This document shows positions 23,255 through 34,689 of a stretch of 64,000 nt of DNA, piece by piece. Both the position numbers and the translations under genes were made by a program. The stretch's first letter is position 1. Each line of letters starts with the position of its first letter. The notes beneath the pieces were generated by a model that made no database searches, was not told the DNA's origin, and saw nothing but the letters and a program-made list of their open reading frames with translations. Origin of the DNA: Talpa occidentalis (Eukaryota; Chordata; Mammalia; Eulipotyphla; Talpidae); the NCBI RefSeq assembly GCF_014898055.3, contig NW_023604295.1:134384676-134448675 (forward strand). The letters run 5' to 3'.

Positions 23255-23529
23255 GGGCCTCCCCGGTGGCGCAGTGGTTGAGCGCTGGGTTGCAAAGCTG
23301 CCGGCGACCTCTGCGGCGCCGGTTCGATCCCCGGCTGCTCCCCGGCCACAGGAGGAGGGTCCCACATGGCGCGCAGACCTCTCCTGCCGCCCGCTGCTCC
23401 CCTCAGCAGTGTACTTCGGTCCTTCTGCCTGCTCTGCTCCCCGCTCTGGCTCTGGTGAATTCTCTCACCCTCCCGCGCTTCTGACTGTACCCAGTGCATG
23501 TATAAACAAAAACGAACGAACAAACAAAC

Positions 23530-23560
<31 letters not shown>
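23255..23560 (+). repeat. tRNA-derived SINE, young copy
   Basis: A box TGGCGCAGTGG and B box GGTTCGATCCCC intact; body nearly identical to the best copies. Tail GTATAAACAAAAACGAACGAA, then (ACAA)n/(ATAA)n and poly-A. Perfect target duplication AAGAAATATAATCAA at 23240-23254 and 23561-23575. Confidence 0.96.
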
Positions 23561-23561
<1 letters not shown>

Positions 23562-23964
23562 AGAAATATAATCAAAATGCAATGTTTGAAACCTGATTGG
23601 ATCCTGGTTTGGGGGGAAAAAAAACCCAAAACCCAAAAATTTGTTTTTGACAATTGGTGAAATTTAAATATGAATTGGATATTAGATGATACTAGAGAGT
23701 TATTGCTAACTTTTTTAGTTGTGATAATGGCATTGGAATTGTGTCTAGAGACGGTGCTAGTCGTAGGAGATGTGTACTTAAGCATCTAGAAGTAAAGTGT
23801 CATAATGTCTGTCTCCTTTCACATGCTTCAAGGGGAAAAAAAGATACACCCAAATATAGATAAAGCAAACATAGCTAATTTTTAAACTAAGTGATCATGT
23901 CAGGCCCAATGATTAAAACCTTTCACTATCATATTCAGCTACTGTAATTAAATTTAGACGTTGA

Positions 23965-24237
23965 GGGGCCTCCCTGGTGGTGCAAGGGGTTAAGATGCAA
24001 CCTATGAAGCAAATCCATAGCCATTGCAGCATGAGTTCGATCCCTGGCCAGGGAGGTTACCCACATGGCGCAGCTGACCTCTCCTGTCCTGCCCGCTGCT
24101 CCCCTCAGCAGTGTATTTCAGTGGATCTGCCTGTTCTGTTCCCCACTCTGTCTCTGGTGGATCCTCCCACCCACCCCCCACACCTCTGGCTTGTACCCCA
24201 GTTCTTGTATGCATAAATAAATAAATCTTTAAAAAAA
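23965..24237 (+). repeat. tRNA-derived SINE, 'GGTTAAG' subfamily
   Basis: Head GGGGCCTCCCTGGTGGTGCA, B box GTTCGATCCCTGGCC, tail TATGCATAAATAAATAAATC. Flanks TTTAGACGTTGA / GTTAGACTTTGA are an imperfect target duplication. Confidence 0.92.
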
Positions 24238-24384
24238 GTTAGACTTTGAAAAGAAAATTTTAGCATGTTTTTCATATATCTTAAGTTAATGAAAAACTAT
24301 ATGGGTCTTCTTTTAATTCTTTTCTGGATGTTTGAACGTTTTCATAATAAATTTTTCTTGGGGAAAAAGCACATATTTTCTGAC

Positions 24385-24840
24385 AGCTCCCAATTATTTA
24401 GGATAAAACACAAACTCTTATGCCTAACTGCTGAGTTCTGAATCCTCAGCTCCCCTGCTTATTCCCGCCCCACATCTTGCACATTATATTCTGATAACAC
24501 CACGTCAACCTATGGCTTTAACTACCTTCCTTCTCTCTTGCCGGAAACGTCTCAGGGGTACAGCGAGATCGCATCGCCCCTGCAGCTCCCACCCGGGCAA
24601 CTTCTTTCAGCCTTCAAATCGCAGAAGTCAACTCCTCTCGACAGACTCCTTCCCACACCCTTCTGAAAGCGCTCCTTTTCTTGGGCCGCCACTGACCGCT
24701 GCACCGACAGGAGCTCACCTGCGCGGGGAACACGTTCATGGAATTCTGAGACTGGCACCTGTTAAACGCCTGCTAAAAGGAAATAACTCCATTCAGGCCG
24801 GGCAGAACCCTCAGATTATACATGTTCTCCAAAAGACTTA
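24385..24840 (+). repeat. L2 LINE 3' portion, unusually CpG-rich
   Basis: 'GATAAAACACAAACTCTTATG', 'CTCTCTTGCCGGAAACGTCT' and the 'CTTTCAGCCTTCAAATCGCAG' block with ACTCCTTCCCACACC follow the L2 order ('AAAGTCCAAACTCCTTAGC ... TGCCTGGAATGCCC ... TCCTTCAAAACCCAGCTC'). It keeps more CpG than is usual for such an old element. Confidence 0.55.
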
Positions 24841-24898
24841 ATTTCCACGCATGATTTTTTGGAAACGCATAGTGGCAAAATTCAGATGATCAGTTTGT

Positions 24899-25232
24899 TT
24901 TTTTTTTAAAAGATTTATTTGCTTATGCACACAACTGAGGTCAGGCCAGAATGTTTGTGTGTGTGTGTGTGGGGAGGGTGATGGTGGTGGGGGGGGGTGA
25001 GTTGGGGGGGTGGGTTGGGGGGGTTGTTAAAAGGCGTCACCAGAGACAGAACGGTGAGCAGGACAGGTGAACTGACTGAAATGCACTGCAGAGGGGAACA
25101 GCAGGTGCGACAGGAGAGGTCTGCCGCGCCGCGTGGGTAGCTCCTGGCCGGGGCCGGGGCTCGAACTCATGCCGCAGAGGCTGCGGGCAGTTTCATAACG
25201 AGGTGCTTAATCCCTTGCGCCACCAGGTAGGC
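24899..25232 (-). repeat. tRNA-derived SINE with internal G-rich expansion
   Basis: Reverse copy whose body between GGCCAGA and TCACCAGAGACAGA is enlarged by (TG)n and long G-runs (24954-25026). The head complement ends CTTGCGCCACCAGGTAGGC. It is close to the second CpG island, and its head keeps many CpGs. Confidence 0.88.
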
Positions 25233-25584
25233 GCGGAATAATCACTTTCGTTTACTTGTAGGTTAGGGGCCTCTGCGGATTCACTAGATTCAAGTTTGAG
25301 CAACTAGCGCTCGACGCCCTACGGCGCCCCGTCCCAGGCGGCCCCCTCCCGCCGGCGGGGGGAGCGCGGGCGACGACGCTGGGGACAGCGCGCGCCTGCG
25401 GCCTTCTGAGAAGCTTCCCCAAGGTGGCGGCCGCCGCCTGGCCTGCCGCGGGGTCACCACGGGGGCAAACAGCACAGCGTGTGCGACGTGAGCGCAGCGC
25501 CGGGGACGGGCCGACACGCCGCGCGGGCACCCAGCGCGGGCCGCGCGCCTCCTCACGACGCCCCGCCCACTGCTCCCACTTGGG

Positions 25585-25589
25585 CCAAT
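25585..25589 (+). promoter_or_regulatory. CCAAT box
   Basis: GGGCCAATAGG fits the NF-Y consensus and lies about 90 bp upstream of the CRE, a usual arrangement in TATA-less CpG promoters. Confidence 0.55.
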
Positions 25590-25672
25590 AGGCGGCGCCG
25601 CGGCCCAGACTGTGGCCGGAGGAGGCGGTATCGGGGCGGCCGGACGCCGCACGGCCGTTCACGTCAACGCGG

Positions 25673-25680
25673 TGACGTCA
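25673..25680. promoter_or_regulatory. Perfect CRE palindrome TGACGTCA
   Basis: Full CREB/ATF consensus, preceded by an ACGTCA half-site at 25660-25665, so 1.5 CRE sites lie within 21 bp. Confidence 0.75.
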
Positions 25681-25689
25681 CGCGCCGAC

Positions 25690-26193
25690 GCTGGGGACGT
25701 ACCTGTCGGACTCCCGGCTCCCGCTGCTTCTCTTCCCCGGTCCGTGGGTCGGGGCTGGTCTGGTCCGGAAGCCGGAGCCGGTTCCCCGTAGTCCCGACTC
25801 CCCCGCGGCCCGGACTCGGGCTGCGTGACGGGCCGGAGGGTGTGGCGGGTGGAAAGTCGTTCTCCCTCCCCCCCGCCTGGGCGCAGGGCTTCAGGTGCAG
25901 CCTCCCAACGGGGAAGTGAGGCTGGAGATTTTTGTTTTTAATTTTGGCCAGAAGCAGGTTGACCCCAGGGCCCTCGGGGGTTGGGAGGCGGACCCCAAAA
26001 GTCACCTGGCAGGATTTCCGTAGTCTCTTCCGTAGAAAACACCAGGTATCTTGGCAGTCGCGGTAGTTTTCCTTGGGTGTGCAGCTTGCTTCAGGTGGAG
26101 CTCCCAGGTAGCTATTTAGGTTTGAAACAGATGCAGAATCCAAAGGCAGCGCAAAAAACAGCCACCGATTTTGCTATGCCTCTGAGCTGCAAG
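25690..26193 (+). other. CLCN3: Candidate CLCN3 5'-UTR first exon
   Basis: Downstream of the CRE the + strand stays free of obvious repeats and ends at GCTGCAAG|GTGAGTTG, a strong splice donor (intron from 26194). A non-coding first exon is expected because the first coding exon at 37680 starts with a splice acceptor. Other donors in the island (for example TTCAG|GTGCAG near 25889) would give a shorter exon. Start and end are inferred. Confidence 0.35.
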
Positions 26194-28921
26194 GTGAGTT
26201 GCTGTCATGTTCACGGATTTGGGGTCAGCTGTGATGTCAGGACTCTTCGTCTTGGTTTGTCTAGAGCAGAGGTACCTACATGATGTTAAATCCACCCTTG
26301 GCAGGTGTATTCCCTCGGACAGGCTTTGAGAGTTCACCTATTTCTGCAGGTACCGTCGAAGGACCATGGGTTGTAGAGAAGGAACGTAGGTTCTAGGAAA
26401 GCTGCTTTTTGAAATAGACAATTATTTCCAAAAATTTATTTTGAAATCAGAGTGTGGGTTTTAACTTTTGCTCAGTTTGCCCAGGTTTAAAGTTAATAAT
26501 AATCAGGTTTTCTCTCTTTCGTTTGGGTTTATGTGTCTTATCAGGACATAGATGGCACTTGTATATGAGATTTGTGTGTTTCTCTTCAACTTGGACCAGA
26601 AACTATCTTAAAAGCTCAGAAATTAGTTTTATATATGATGTGTTTTGTATGTGTGGCATTTTAAAGCTGGAGCACGTAGAAGATACTTACATATACAGTA
26701 TGCATATTACAGACTGAGAATTGTTTTTTCTTTGGGAAAAACATTCTTGTTTATGAGAATTGAATTCACAGTGAACAAACATACTTTTTTTTTTTTTTTT
26801 TTGGTAATTCGGAAGTTTAGTTCTGCAAATTGAACTTTCCTGAGCCTAGCAATTCTGTTCCTGCAACATCATTGGGGTTTGTGTAATTCATTGCTTAATC
26901 TTTCAGAATTTTTTTTCATCTATTGAGAATTAATTTACATATCTTTGTGAGTCACTAGAAAATAGTAATTGTGTAGCTCGAGTACCTATGAGCGTTAAAA
27001 TGCTAATGAATATTTCGTTTTTTTTCCTCTGAAAGGGTGCGACTGATTATTCTCATGTTGCATAGAATGACTTAAAAATCCCGTGTGTGACCTACAGATA
27101 TTTTCCCAAGTTGCGTATGCTTTTATGATCTCTAGTTAATTGGGGCAGCCACAGTTGGCAGAATCCATAACAGATTGCATCTCCCTCCCACTCCCTGTCT
27201 CCCACACTTGTCAGAGACCTTCTTTGCCTGAAAGACAGGTCATCTTATTTTAGGGGGTCAATATGTAAATCTACCACATCTATCTTTACTTGAAAGTTGT
27301 GTTTTCACTCATACGGAGCTCATTAGGAATGTACATATTTAACTTGGTTTTGGATATTTACAGTTCAGAGGAAGAGATTTGCTGAGGTTGTGGTTTTGTT
27401 AGTAAATTGGCTATTTTCCAGATCCTGTTGGCGATAAGCTTTCCATTTCCTGTTGTGAGATGTTGGTCATAACTTTCAGACCGCTCAGGAAGCCAGATTT
27501 GATCTCTGTGGTGGGTCAGATATCAAAGCAGTGTCCTGTGGGGTTTGGCCACATCACTGTTTTGTGGAACTTTAAGCTGACTTTGTAGTCAAACTTGTCA
27601 GCATGGATCAAAATTGAAAAATACAGTTTAATAAGTATTAATCATTGTTGAGTGAATTCTATGGCTCAGGATTTTTTCTCAGTTGTTTTTGAGGGTAACC
27701 TCAATTCTCACACCAATCCCATAAAAACAAGTACTTTTAGTATACCGTTGTATGGATGTGGAAACTGAGGCATGAAGGAATTATTTAACTTGCCCAAGGT
27801 TTCAGTAAATGACAGAACTGATAGCAGAGCTTGACGGTAAGAACGCTTCCTCTCAATCGCTGTGCTGTATTGCAAGTAAGACTAGGCAAAACGCTAGACC
27901 CAGTATAGGGTGAGAGATAGAGCACCATAGGTTCATTTATTTTTCAATTATAAAAATAATGTGAAATTGCAGGAGCTAGAAAATTGTGTTAAAAAAATCT
28001 TCATCCAGTACTATTCTAAGAAACTTTCCTTATGCACATTCATCTGTGTCCATAACCATTGTAGCTATGATTCATTTTGAGTCTTAAGTGTCTTTCAGTT
28101 AAGAAGGAAATGGAGGATGAGTCCATGTGGGGAAACTGTCCATTTGCATTGCTGAAATACAAAGATGTTGCATGATATGCAATATGATCTGCAATTCTGA
28201 TGGGAACCAAGTTAAATGAATGTATTTCTTGCATTGAATGGAAAGTAGTTGAACAGGTTCTGCTTTTTAAATCATGAAAATTACTTAATATTCAATGTGT
28301 CAGTCTTTCACAGCATTGTTTTGTTGGGTTATTGTTTACCTTCCTTCCCTTTTATACTCTGAATTGTCAGTGAATGTATTTGTGTTTGTGTGAGTTTCCT
28401 TAATCATCCAGGATTTACCTTTTAAATGGCTTTAACAATTTTTCTGAGTTTAGGAAATTTTCTTCTTTCTGGAGAGCTACTTCTTTTAGCTGGTTATCCA
28501 CTTAAACTTTTTTTTTTAAGAAAAAATATATAAGGCACTGCAATTTGGATCTGTAGCTAACTTATTGAACACTAAGGATAAAATCTCAAATAATGTTACT
28601 TTTAGAGAAAATTAGTTTCATCATTATGGTATCTTGTATATTGACAATTTGAATCAGCGTAAATTTCTTTCTTACTACCTTTGATGCCAGACCTAAGTTT
28701 CTTGATGTTCTGTGTGGTGAGTGAATGGGAGTCATCTCTTGGTAGAATAAATTTGAGAAGCCGTTCATAACTTTTGCTTATGTTGTTAATGTTTACTACT
28801 AGTTTTGTCTAGAACCTTTCATATGCTGTTATCCATTACAGTTGTAGATGAGAGTGTGTTTTATAACCTAAACTTACTTGACCAGGAAACCTTTTCGTCG
28901 TCTGTGCACATACTCACATCC
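26194..28921. other. CLCN3 intron 1 (inferred); no exon seen
   Basis: AT-rich. A (T)n run sits at about 26785-26802 and a MIR-like remnant near 27690-27860. No young SINE interrupts the first 2.7 kb after the island. No coding segment was recognised. Confidence 0.5.
27690..27860 (-). repeat. MIR-family remnant, antisense
   Basis: GGAAACTGAGGCATGAAGGA, then ACTTGCCCAAGGTTTCAGTA, is the complement-oriented MIR core ('GGAAACTGAGGCACAGAGAG ... AACTTGCCCAAGGTCACACAG'). Confidence 0.75.
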
Positions 28922-28937
28922 AAATGTTTTTGTTGCT

Positions 28938-29207
28938 GGGCCTCCCCGGTGGCGCAGCGGTTGAGCACTGGGTTGAGAAGCTGCCCGCAGCCTCTGCAGC
29001 ACTGGTTCGATCCCCATCAACCGGGTGAAGGTCCCACATGGCGCGCAGACCTCTCCCTCCACCCGCTGCTCCCCTCAGCTGTGTACTTCATCAGTTTGCC
29101 TGCTCTGCTCTCCCCTCTGGCTCTGGGAAATTCTCTTACCCTCCCGCAATTGCGCTTCTGACTATACCCAGTGCTTGTATAAATAAAAAAACAAAGAAAA
29201 AAGAAAC
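28938..29207 (+). repeat. tRNA-derived SINE
   Basis: Perfect target duplication AAATGTTTTTGTTGCT at 28922-28937 and 29208-29223. A box TGGCGCAGCGG and B box GGTTCGATCCCC intact. The CTGCTCCCCGGCC segment is replaced by ATCAACCGGGTGAAGG. Confidence 0.95.
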
Positions 29208-29223
29208 AAATGTTTTTGTTGCT

Positions 29224-30263
29224 TTCTGAACTCCATAACTTGATTTATGCTGGTACATTTGTTTCAAATAATCATTTTTCCCTTCTCTGCCCTGTAAAAT
29301 TCTCTATAGCTTTTTAAACGTCCAACTCAAGTGTGTTTCTTTTAAAGAAGGTTTATCAGTTACACAGGATGTGATCTTTTCTTTGAATTATAATTCTTGT
29401 GTATTCTGTGACATTTGTCAGGCACTACCTTTTATAAAGTAAGTTTATAGGAAAATTTTACAATATCCTCTTTGAGGACAGTATATAATTTAATTTATGC
29501 TGAAGTTTGGTGGAAGCTATAGTGTCTGTAAAAACATGATGTCATCAGTAAAATTGTGTTTATGTTTTTTACAATTTCTAGTACCTTAGTAGTAATTCTA
29601 TAAGCATTATAAATGAATAGTGACTATGTTGGAATTCATTGTCACATTTTTTATTTTTGAGCAATACTTAGCACATACAGTTCTTAAAATATGAAAATGT
29701 GCCTTGCATAGGAATGTTAGATGAGTCAGAGCTTCATCTCCCTGCCATCGTTGCTTTTGAAACTTTTGTCTGTCTAATTGCTAAAATTTAGAATTTTCAT
29801 TTCTTCTTTGACTTAAAAAGAAATGTGCCCACTTTTCTGTTTATCATACCATCCAGATAGCTGACCTACACACTTTGAGTTAGCCATGGTCCTCAGCCTT
29901 AACCAGGCTTCTTTTTGAGAGAGGAAAATTTTGTTGGGAGCTACATCAGGCAATGGGTCTTTTGGCTACCCATTTCCAGGGCCTCCCTATTTCTGCACCC
30001 TCTGTCCCCCTTCTGGTGATGTGTTGCTTAGTGTTTTCCGTTTCATTGCTAGATTACTGAAGCAATCGTTCCCTCCATTGTAGTCTGCCTTTGAATAGGG
30101 CTAAAACCTGGACGTGTGATCCTACTGTTGAAAAGAACACTCTACTCTTGAGCCCTATAAACTCTGGGATACTGAGCTTTGTTTTTTCCAATAGTTTTGT
30201 ATCAATAGTGCAGTCAGAAACTTAGCTGATGTCTTAGATTTCTACTACATTTCCACTTTTTAT
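29224..30263. other. Intronic, no feature seen
   Basis: AT-rich unique sequence; a few L2-like words but nothing I can assign. Confidence 0.5.
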
Positions 30264-30517
30264 TTTTAAAATATTTATTTTATTTATGTATACAAGAGCT
30301 GGGATGTGGGCCAGAGGTGCAGGGGGTAAGAGGATTCACCAGGGACAGAGTGGGGAGCAGAACAGGTGGATCTACTGAAATACACTGAGGGGAGCAGTGG
30401 GCAGGTCTGCTGCACCATGTTGGTTTGCTCCCTGGCCAGGGATCGAACTCCTGCCGCAGGGGCTGGCGATAGCTTGATAATGCTGAGACTTTAACCCCTG
30501 CGCCACCAAGGAGGCCC
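30264..30517 (-). repeat. tRNA-derived SINE, 'GTATAC' tail variant
   Basis: Reverse copy from ATATTTATTTTATTTATGTATACAA-like tail to GCGCCACCAAGGAGGCC. Imperfect target duplication CATTTCCACTTTTTA / CATTTCCACATTTTA. Two internal deletions (TGCTGAGGGG and GGCAGGAGAG regions shortened). Confidence 0.92.
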
Positions 30518-30599
30518 CATTTCCACATTTTATTAGTTACTAAGTCCTCTTAGATATTTCCTTATAGCTATGTCAATTATGCCCTGACTATCTCATATT

Positions 30600-31115
30600 T
30601 ACAGTTGTTCAAAGGTCTACTTGAATAAGGTCACCAAACTCCTCTCCTTGTCTTTAGACTCTCAGTTTCTTGCTTGTCTCATCTATCTTCAACACTGCTG
30701 CTAGTGTTGGCCTGCTGACATTCATATCTGATCATGTGGTTTCTCTTTTAAATCTCTTAATAGTTTATTATATCCACATGAGATGTGTATAAATGAGTAT
30801 GTAAGTTCCGTAGCATTACTTGTGAATCCTTCCCTTCTTGGTCTGGCCTCATCCATCCCTCTAGTTATTCTCTAGTCCCCTACTCTTAAGTTACCCAAGC
30901 GGGTTTTGATATTTAGCTTTTGTGTTTTTGTATGTGCTTTTTCCTTATCTGATTGACTTTTCACCTCATAGTCTAGTTCACACATCCTAATCCTCTGCTT
31001 ACACATTTGCTAAGTGTTCACACGCTTTCCCAGGCAGTATGCTTATTCTTTTTTATTGTTACTAATACCTTATATTGCCTCTCCTATGGCACTGACCATA
31101 CCAGACTGTTGTAAT
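30600..31115 (+). repeat. L2 LINE fragment
   Basis: TGATCATGTGGTTTCTC, 'TCTTGGTCTGGCCTCATCCA' and the 'TGTGCTTTTTCCTTATCTG' series mirror L2 3' ORF text ('GTCACTCCCCTGCTTAAAACC ... GATCTGGCCCC ... TTGCACTTGCTGTTCCCTCTG'). Old and diverged. Confidence 0.55.
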
Positions 31116-31229
31116 TTGTATGTCTTTTTGTAAAGGGGACAATTCAGTTTTTCTTTTCTTTGAAAGGGAAAACCCAGTTCTTCTCTACTCATTCTGTTTC
31201 TTCCATGAGTGTCTCCTTTACTTTCACAT

Positions 31230-31830
31230 AGAACACTTAGCTTCTGACATGTCTGGTCACCAACAATGTGGAGGTTTTCCTCTGATATCAGGGAATTCTC
31301 ATGTAGAACATCAGCTGGGTTTCCTACAGTTCAACTCAATGCTGTCTCCAGGTAGATAGTGTCAGAACCTATGTGTTCTCAGTACCACAAGAGTGCTCCC
31401 ATCCCACTTGAGATGCCATTTGTAAGTAGAAGGTTCTCAGGTTATCCACAACTTCTGTCCAGCCTGGCTGCAAATCAGACTGTGATTTCCCTCCTAAATG
31501 TCACTTAATTTGTGAGAGCAACTCACAGAACTTAGGGAAACAGCTAACTTAAGTTTACTGGTTTATTATAAGAAGTTATGGTAAAGGATACAGATGAACA
31601 TTTAGATTAAGAGATACATTGGGTGAGATTGGGGAGGGTCCTGCGCAAAAGAATTCTATCCTGTCATGTTGGGGTGTGTCTCCCTCTGGAGTACATGTGT
31701 TTGCCAATCTGGAAGCCCTCTGAACCTTGTACTGTTGAGATTTTATGGAATCTTCTTTCCATAGGCATGATGGATCATTAACCTTGTGTTAGTCCCTCTC
31801 CCTTCCCTGAAGAATGGGGAATAGAACTGT
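31230..31830 (-). mobile_element. Ancient LTR-like repeat, antisense
   Basis: CTCAGTACCACAAGAGTGC, then a GAGCAACTCACAGAACTTAG stretch and 'GGTTTATTATAAGAAGTTATG', then 'CATAGGCATGATGGATCATTA', match a widespread mammalian LTR read backwards; the forward strand would have a TTATAATAAACC polyadenylation region. The family is not named here. No viral gene is present. Confidence 0.5.
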
Positions 31831-32039
31831 AAATTCTAGGCTGTTTGTGGAATAGTGTTAACTGAGTGACTCAGAAAACTAATTTTGACTACTAGGTATG
31901 TGGTCACCCAGTAAACTGAGAGAGAGTGTAGGGAGACAAGCAAGTTTTAGGCAAATATATATTCAGTTTAGGTCTTGTTAAATTTGAATTCTCATATAAT
32001 ATTCAGGTAGAGATGTAGTACTCTTTTGTTATATACTTG

Positions 32040-33400
32040 TTGTTCACTCATGCTATGAGTATTAATTGACCTATCAAGATTTTGTGGATATAGACAGGGA
32101 TATTCTAATATTTATACAGAAAGGCATAAGAACTAGAAATAACTAAACCAATTTTGAAAAATAAGAATAAAGCAATTGACTCAATTTCAAGACATATATC
32201 AGTAGTCAAGACTGTGTGGTATTGTTATAGTCAGAGAAGCATGGAATAGAGAACTCTGAAATAAACCTGCACAAACATGCCCAACTAATTTTTCATAAAG
32301 GCACATAAACAATTCAGAGGAAGCAGGATAACCTTTTCAAAAAATGTTGCTGGATCAATTGCACATCCATATGTTAACCAAAAGAACCCTAAAACTTCAA
32401 CGACCTATGTCTTATAAAAAAGTTGCCAGGACTAAGACTTACAATATAGTCTAAAATATAAAACTCAACAGTAAAGAGAGAATCCAATTAGAAAATGGAC
32501 AAAAGAATGAGTAGTCATTTCACTGGAAAGGATATGCACATAGAAAATAAATACAGAAAAAGATGTTCCAGTATCATTACCATTAAGAATATATAAATTA
32601 AAATAATGCTATCACTGCTCACCTATCAGGATGGCTAAAGTAAAAAACAGTAATACCACCAAATGCTGGTGACTATGTGGAGAAATTGGGATCATACAGA
32701 CATGTTGGTAGGAATATGAAAAACAGTTTGGCAGTTTATTAAAAACCTAAACATGTACTGACCTAGCTGTTGCACTTCTTGGCATTTATTGCAGAGAAAT
32801 AAAGACTTACATTCACGCACAAATCTGTCTAGTGATGTTACTCCATTTTTACTGAGTCTCTTTCATGTAAATAGGAGGTATATATGTTATTGAAAAATTT
32901 TGACCTTTTTTCCATGTTAAAAAGATGTGTATAGTCATGATAGCTTTATTTATAATAGCCAAAACAGGAAAAGAACTGCACATTCTTCAGTGGGTAAATG
33001 GTTATACAAATTGGTATATCCATATCATGAAATACTTTTGGTAATGAAAAGGAAAGAACTTCTGATAAATGTAACAACCTGGATGAATCTTCAGAGAATC
33101 CCCAAAAGAAATATATGATTCCATTTATATAACTTTGAAAAATGACATTATAAAAATCAAAAACAGATAATGGGTTTCCAGGGGTTGAGGATGAGGGAAG
33201 GAGGGTTGGAGGAAAGTGAATGTGGCTATTTGGGGACAACATCAGGAATCTTGTGATGCAAATGTTTTACATCTTGACTATCATTGTCAGTGTACTGATT
33301 GTGGTATTATATTACAGTTTTGCAAGATATTACCACTGGTAGAAACACAGAATCTTTATTATTTATTACAGCTGTGTGAAATCACAATTATCTCAATTTT
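32040..33400 (+). mobile_element. LINE-1 3' end, 5'-truncated
   Basis: The C-terminal ORF2 region and 3' UTR are recognisable: AACTAATTTTTCATAAAGGC, 'GCTGGATCAATTGCACATCC', 'AATTAGAAAATGGACAAAAG', 'CTATCAGGATGGCTAAAGT', 'GATAATGGGTTTCCAGGGGT'. Many stops and indels; not functional. Confidence 0.75.
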
Positions 33401-33604
33401 TTAAAATGAAATTGAGGTATAATTAACAAAGAACATATTACTGATAGTATCACATTGTGGCTTGATATTTGTATACATTGTGAGTAATTATTACAATAAA
33501 CCTAGTTAACAATCTTTAGACATAGTTGCAGTTTTATTTTTATGATGAGAACTTTTATGATTTACTCTCTTTGGGACTTACAAATATGCAATATAGTGTT
33601 ATTA

Positions 33605-33846
33605 TTTTTTAAAGATTTATTAATTTATACAAGAACCAGGGTGCAGGCCAGATTCACCAGAGACAGAGCAGGGAAAAGAACAGGCAGACTGACGAAATTC
33701 AATGCTGAGGGGAGCAGTGGGTGAGACAGGAGAGGTCTGCTCACCATGTGGGTTGCTCCGAGGTTGGTGGGGATCGAACCTGCACTGCAGAGACTGTGGA
33801 CAGCTTCACAGTGCTGTACTCAACTGTCTGCGCCACCAGAGAGGCC
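33605..33846 (-). repeat. tRNA-derived SINE in an L1
   Basis: Near-perfect target duplication CAATATAGTGTTATTA / CAATATAGTATTATTA (33589-33604, 33847-33862). The body lost about 25 bp around the usual GGGTGAGAGG segment. Confidence 0.93.
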
Positions 33847-34129
33847 CAATATAGTATTATTAACTATAGTTACCATATTGTACATTATACTCCATGACTT
33901 ATTTTACAACTGGAAGTTTGTACCTATTGACTACCTTCACTCAGTTTTCCTACTTCCAGCCCCCCACGGATTTTCCCACCCTAAACCCCTTTATCCCCAC
34001 CACCAACCACCAATCTGTGCTCTGTATCTGTAAGTAAGACCATATGTTTTTTATCTTTGTTTGTCTGATTTATTTTTCTTAGCATGATGTCCTCAACTTC
34101 CATCCGTGTTGTGGCAATTGGCAAGGGTT

Positions 34130-34408
34130 CTTTTTTTTTTAAAATATTTTATTTATTTATGCATGTAGAGCTGGGGTAAAGGCCAGAGGTATGGGGTGGG
34201 GGTGAGAGGATCTACCAGAGACAGAGCAGGGTACAGAACAGGCAGATTGACTGAAATACACTGCGGAGGGGAGCAGCGGGCGAGTCAAGAGAGGTCTGCT
34301 GCCCCATGTGGGTTGCTCCCTGGCTGGCCAGGTATCAAACTCATGCTGTAGAGGCTGTGGATTGCTTCATAGTGTGGTGCTTAATCCCTTGTGCCACCAG
34401 GGAGGCCC
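34130..34408 (-). repeat. tRNA-derived SINE in an L1
   Basis: Reverse copy from AAAATATTTTATTTATTTATGC to TGTGCCACCAGGGAGGCCC. The B-box complement CAGGTATCAAACTC is degraded. Confidence 0.92.
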
Positions 34409-34451
34409 TTATTCTTTTTTTTTAATGGCTGAATAATATTCATAATATTCT

Positions 34452-34658
34452 AGTCATGTGTTGCTTAATGACATTTCAGTCCATGACAGACTGCATTGAG
34501 AATGATGATCCCAATAGGCAATACCATCTAGCCTTGGTGTGTAGTTGTCTGTGTCATCTAGGTTTGTGTTACTGCACTTTGTGATGTTAATACCACTACG
34601 AAACATCCTAATAATCTGTTTCTCAGAATTTATCCTTGCTGACAAGTGACACATGACT
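34452..34658 (+). mobile_element. Non-autonomous DNA transposon (MITE-like)
   Basis: Terminal inverted repeats AGTCATGTGTTGCTT and GTGACACATGACT enclose about 205 bp that includes GCAATACCATCTAGCC. Same family as the remnants near 15.0 and 40.5 kb. The right end recurs at 35801. Confidence 0.7.
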
Positions 34659-34689
34659 GTGTAGTTACCACATCAAAATAAAAATTTTA

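Larger units (their letters stand above)
25290..25900 (+). promoter_or_regulatory. CpG-island promoter, probable main CLCN3 promoter
   Basis: Dense CpG over about 0.6 kb with a GGGCCAATAGG CCAAT box (25585-25589), GC boxes such as CCCCGCCC at 25561 and GGGGCGGC near 25633, NRF1-like GCGCGCCTGCGG near 25391, and a perfect CRE (25673-25680). No TATA box. It lies upstream of both CLCN3 coding exons on the same strand. Human CLCN3 has, as I recall, one start beside NEK1 and another several kb downstream, which matches two islands about 12 kb apart here. The exact start site cannot be read from sequence. Confidence 0.7.
33400..34450 (-). mobile_element. LINE-1 3' end, antisense, split by two SINEs
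   Basis: AAATTGAGGTATAATTAACA, CTTGATATTTGTATACATTG, ACTTACAAATATGCAATATAG and 'AGCATGATGTCCTCAACTTCC' are the complement of an old L1 3' UTR. SINEs at 33605-33846 and 34130-34408 interrupt it. It abuts the + strand L1 at about 33400, making an inverted pair. Confidence 0.75.
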
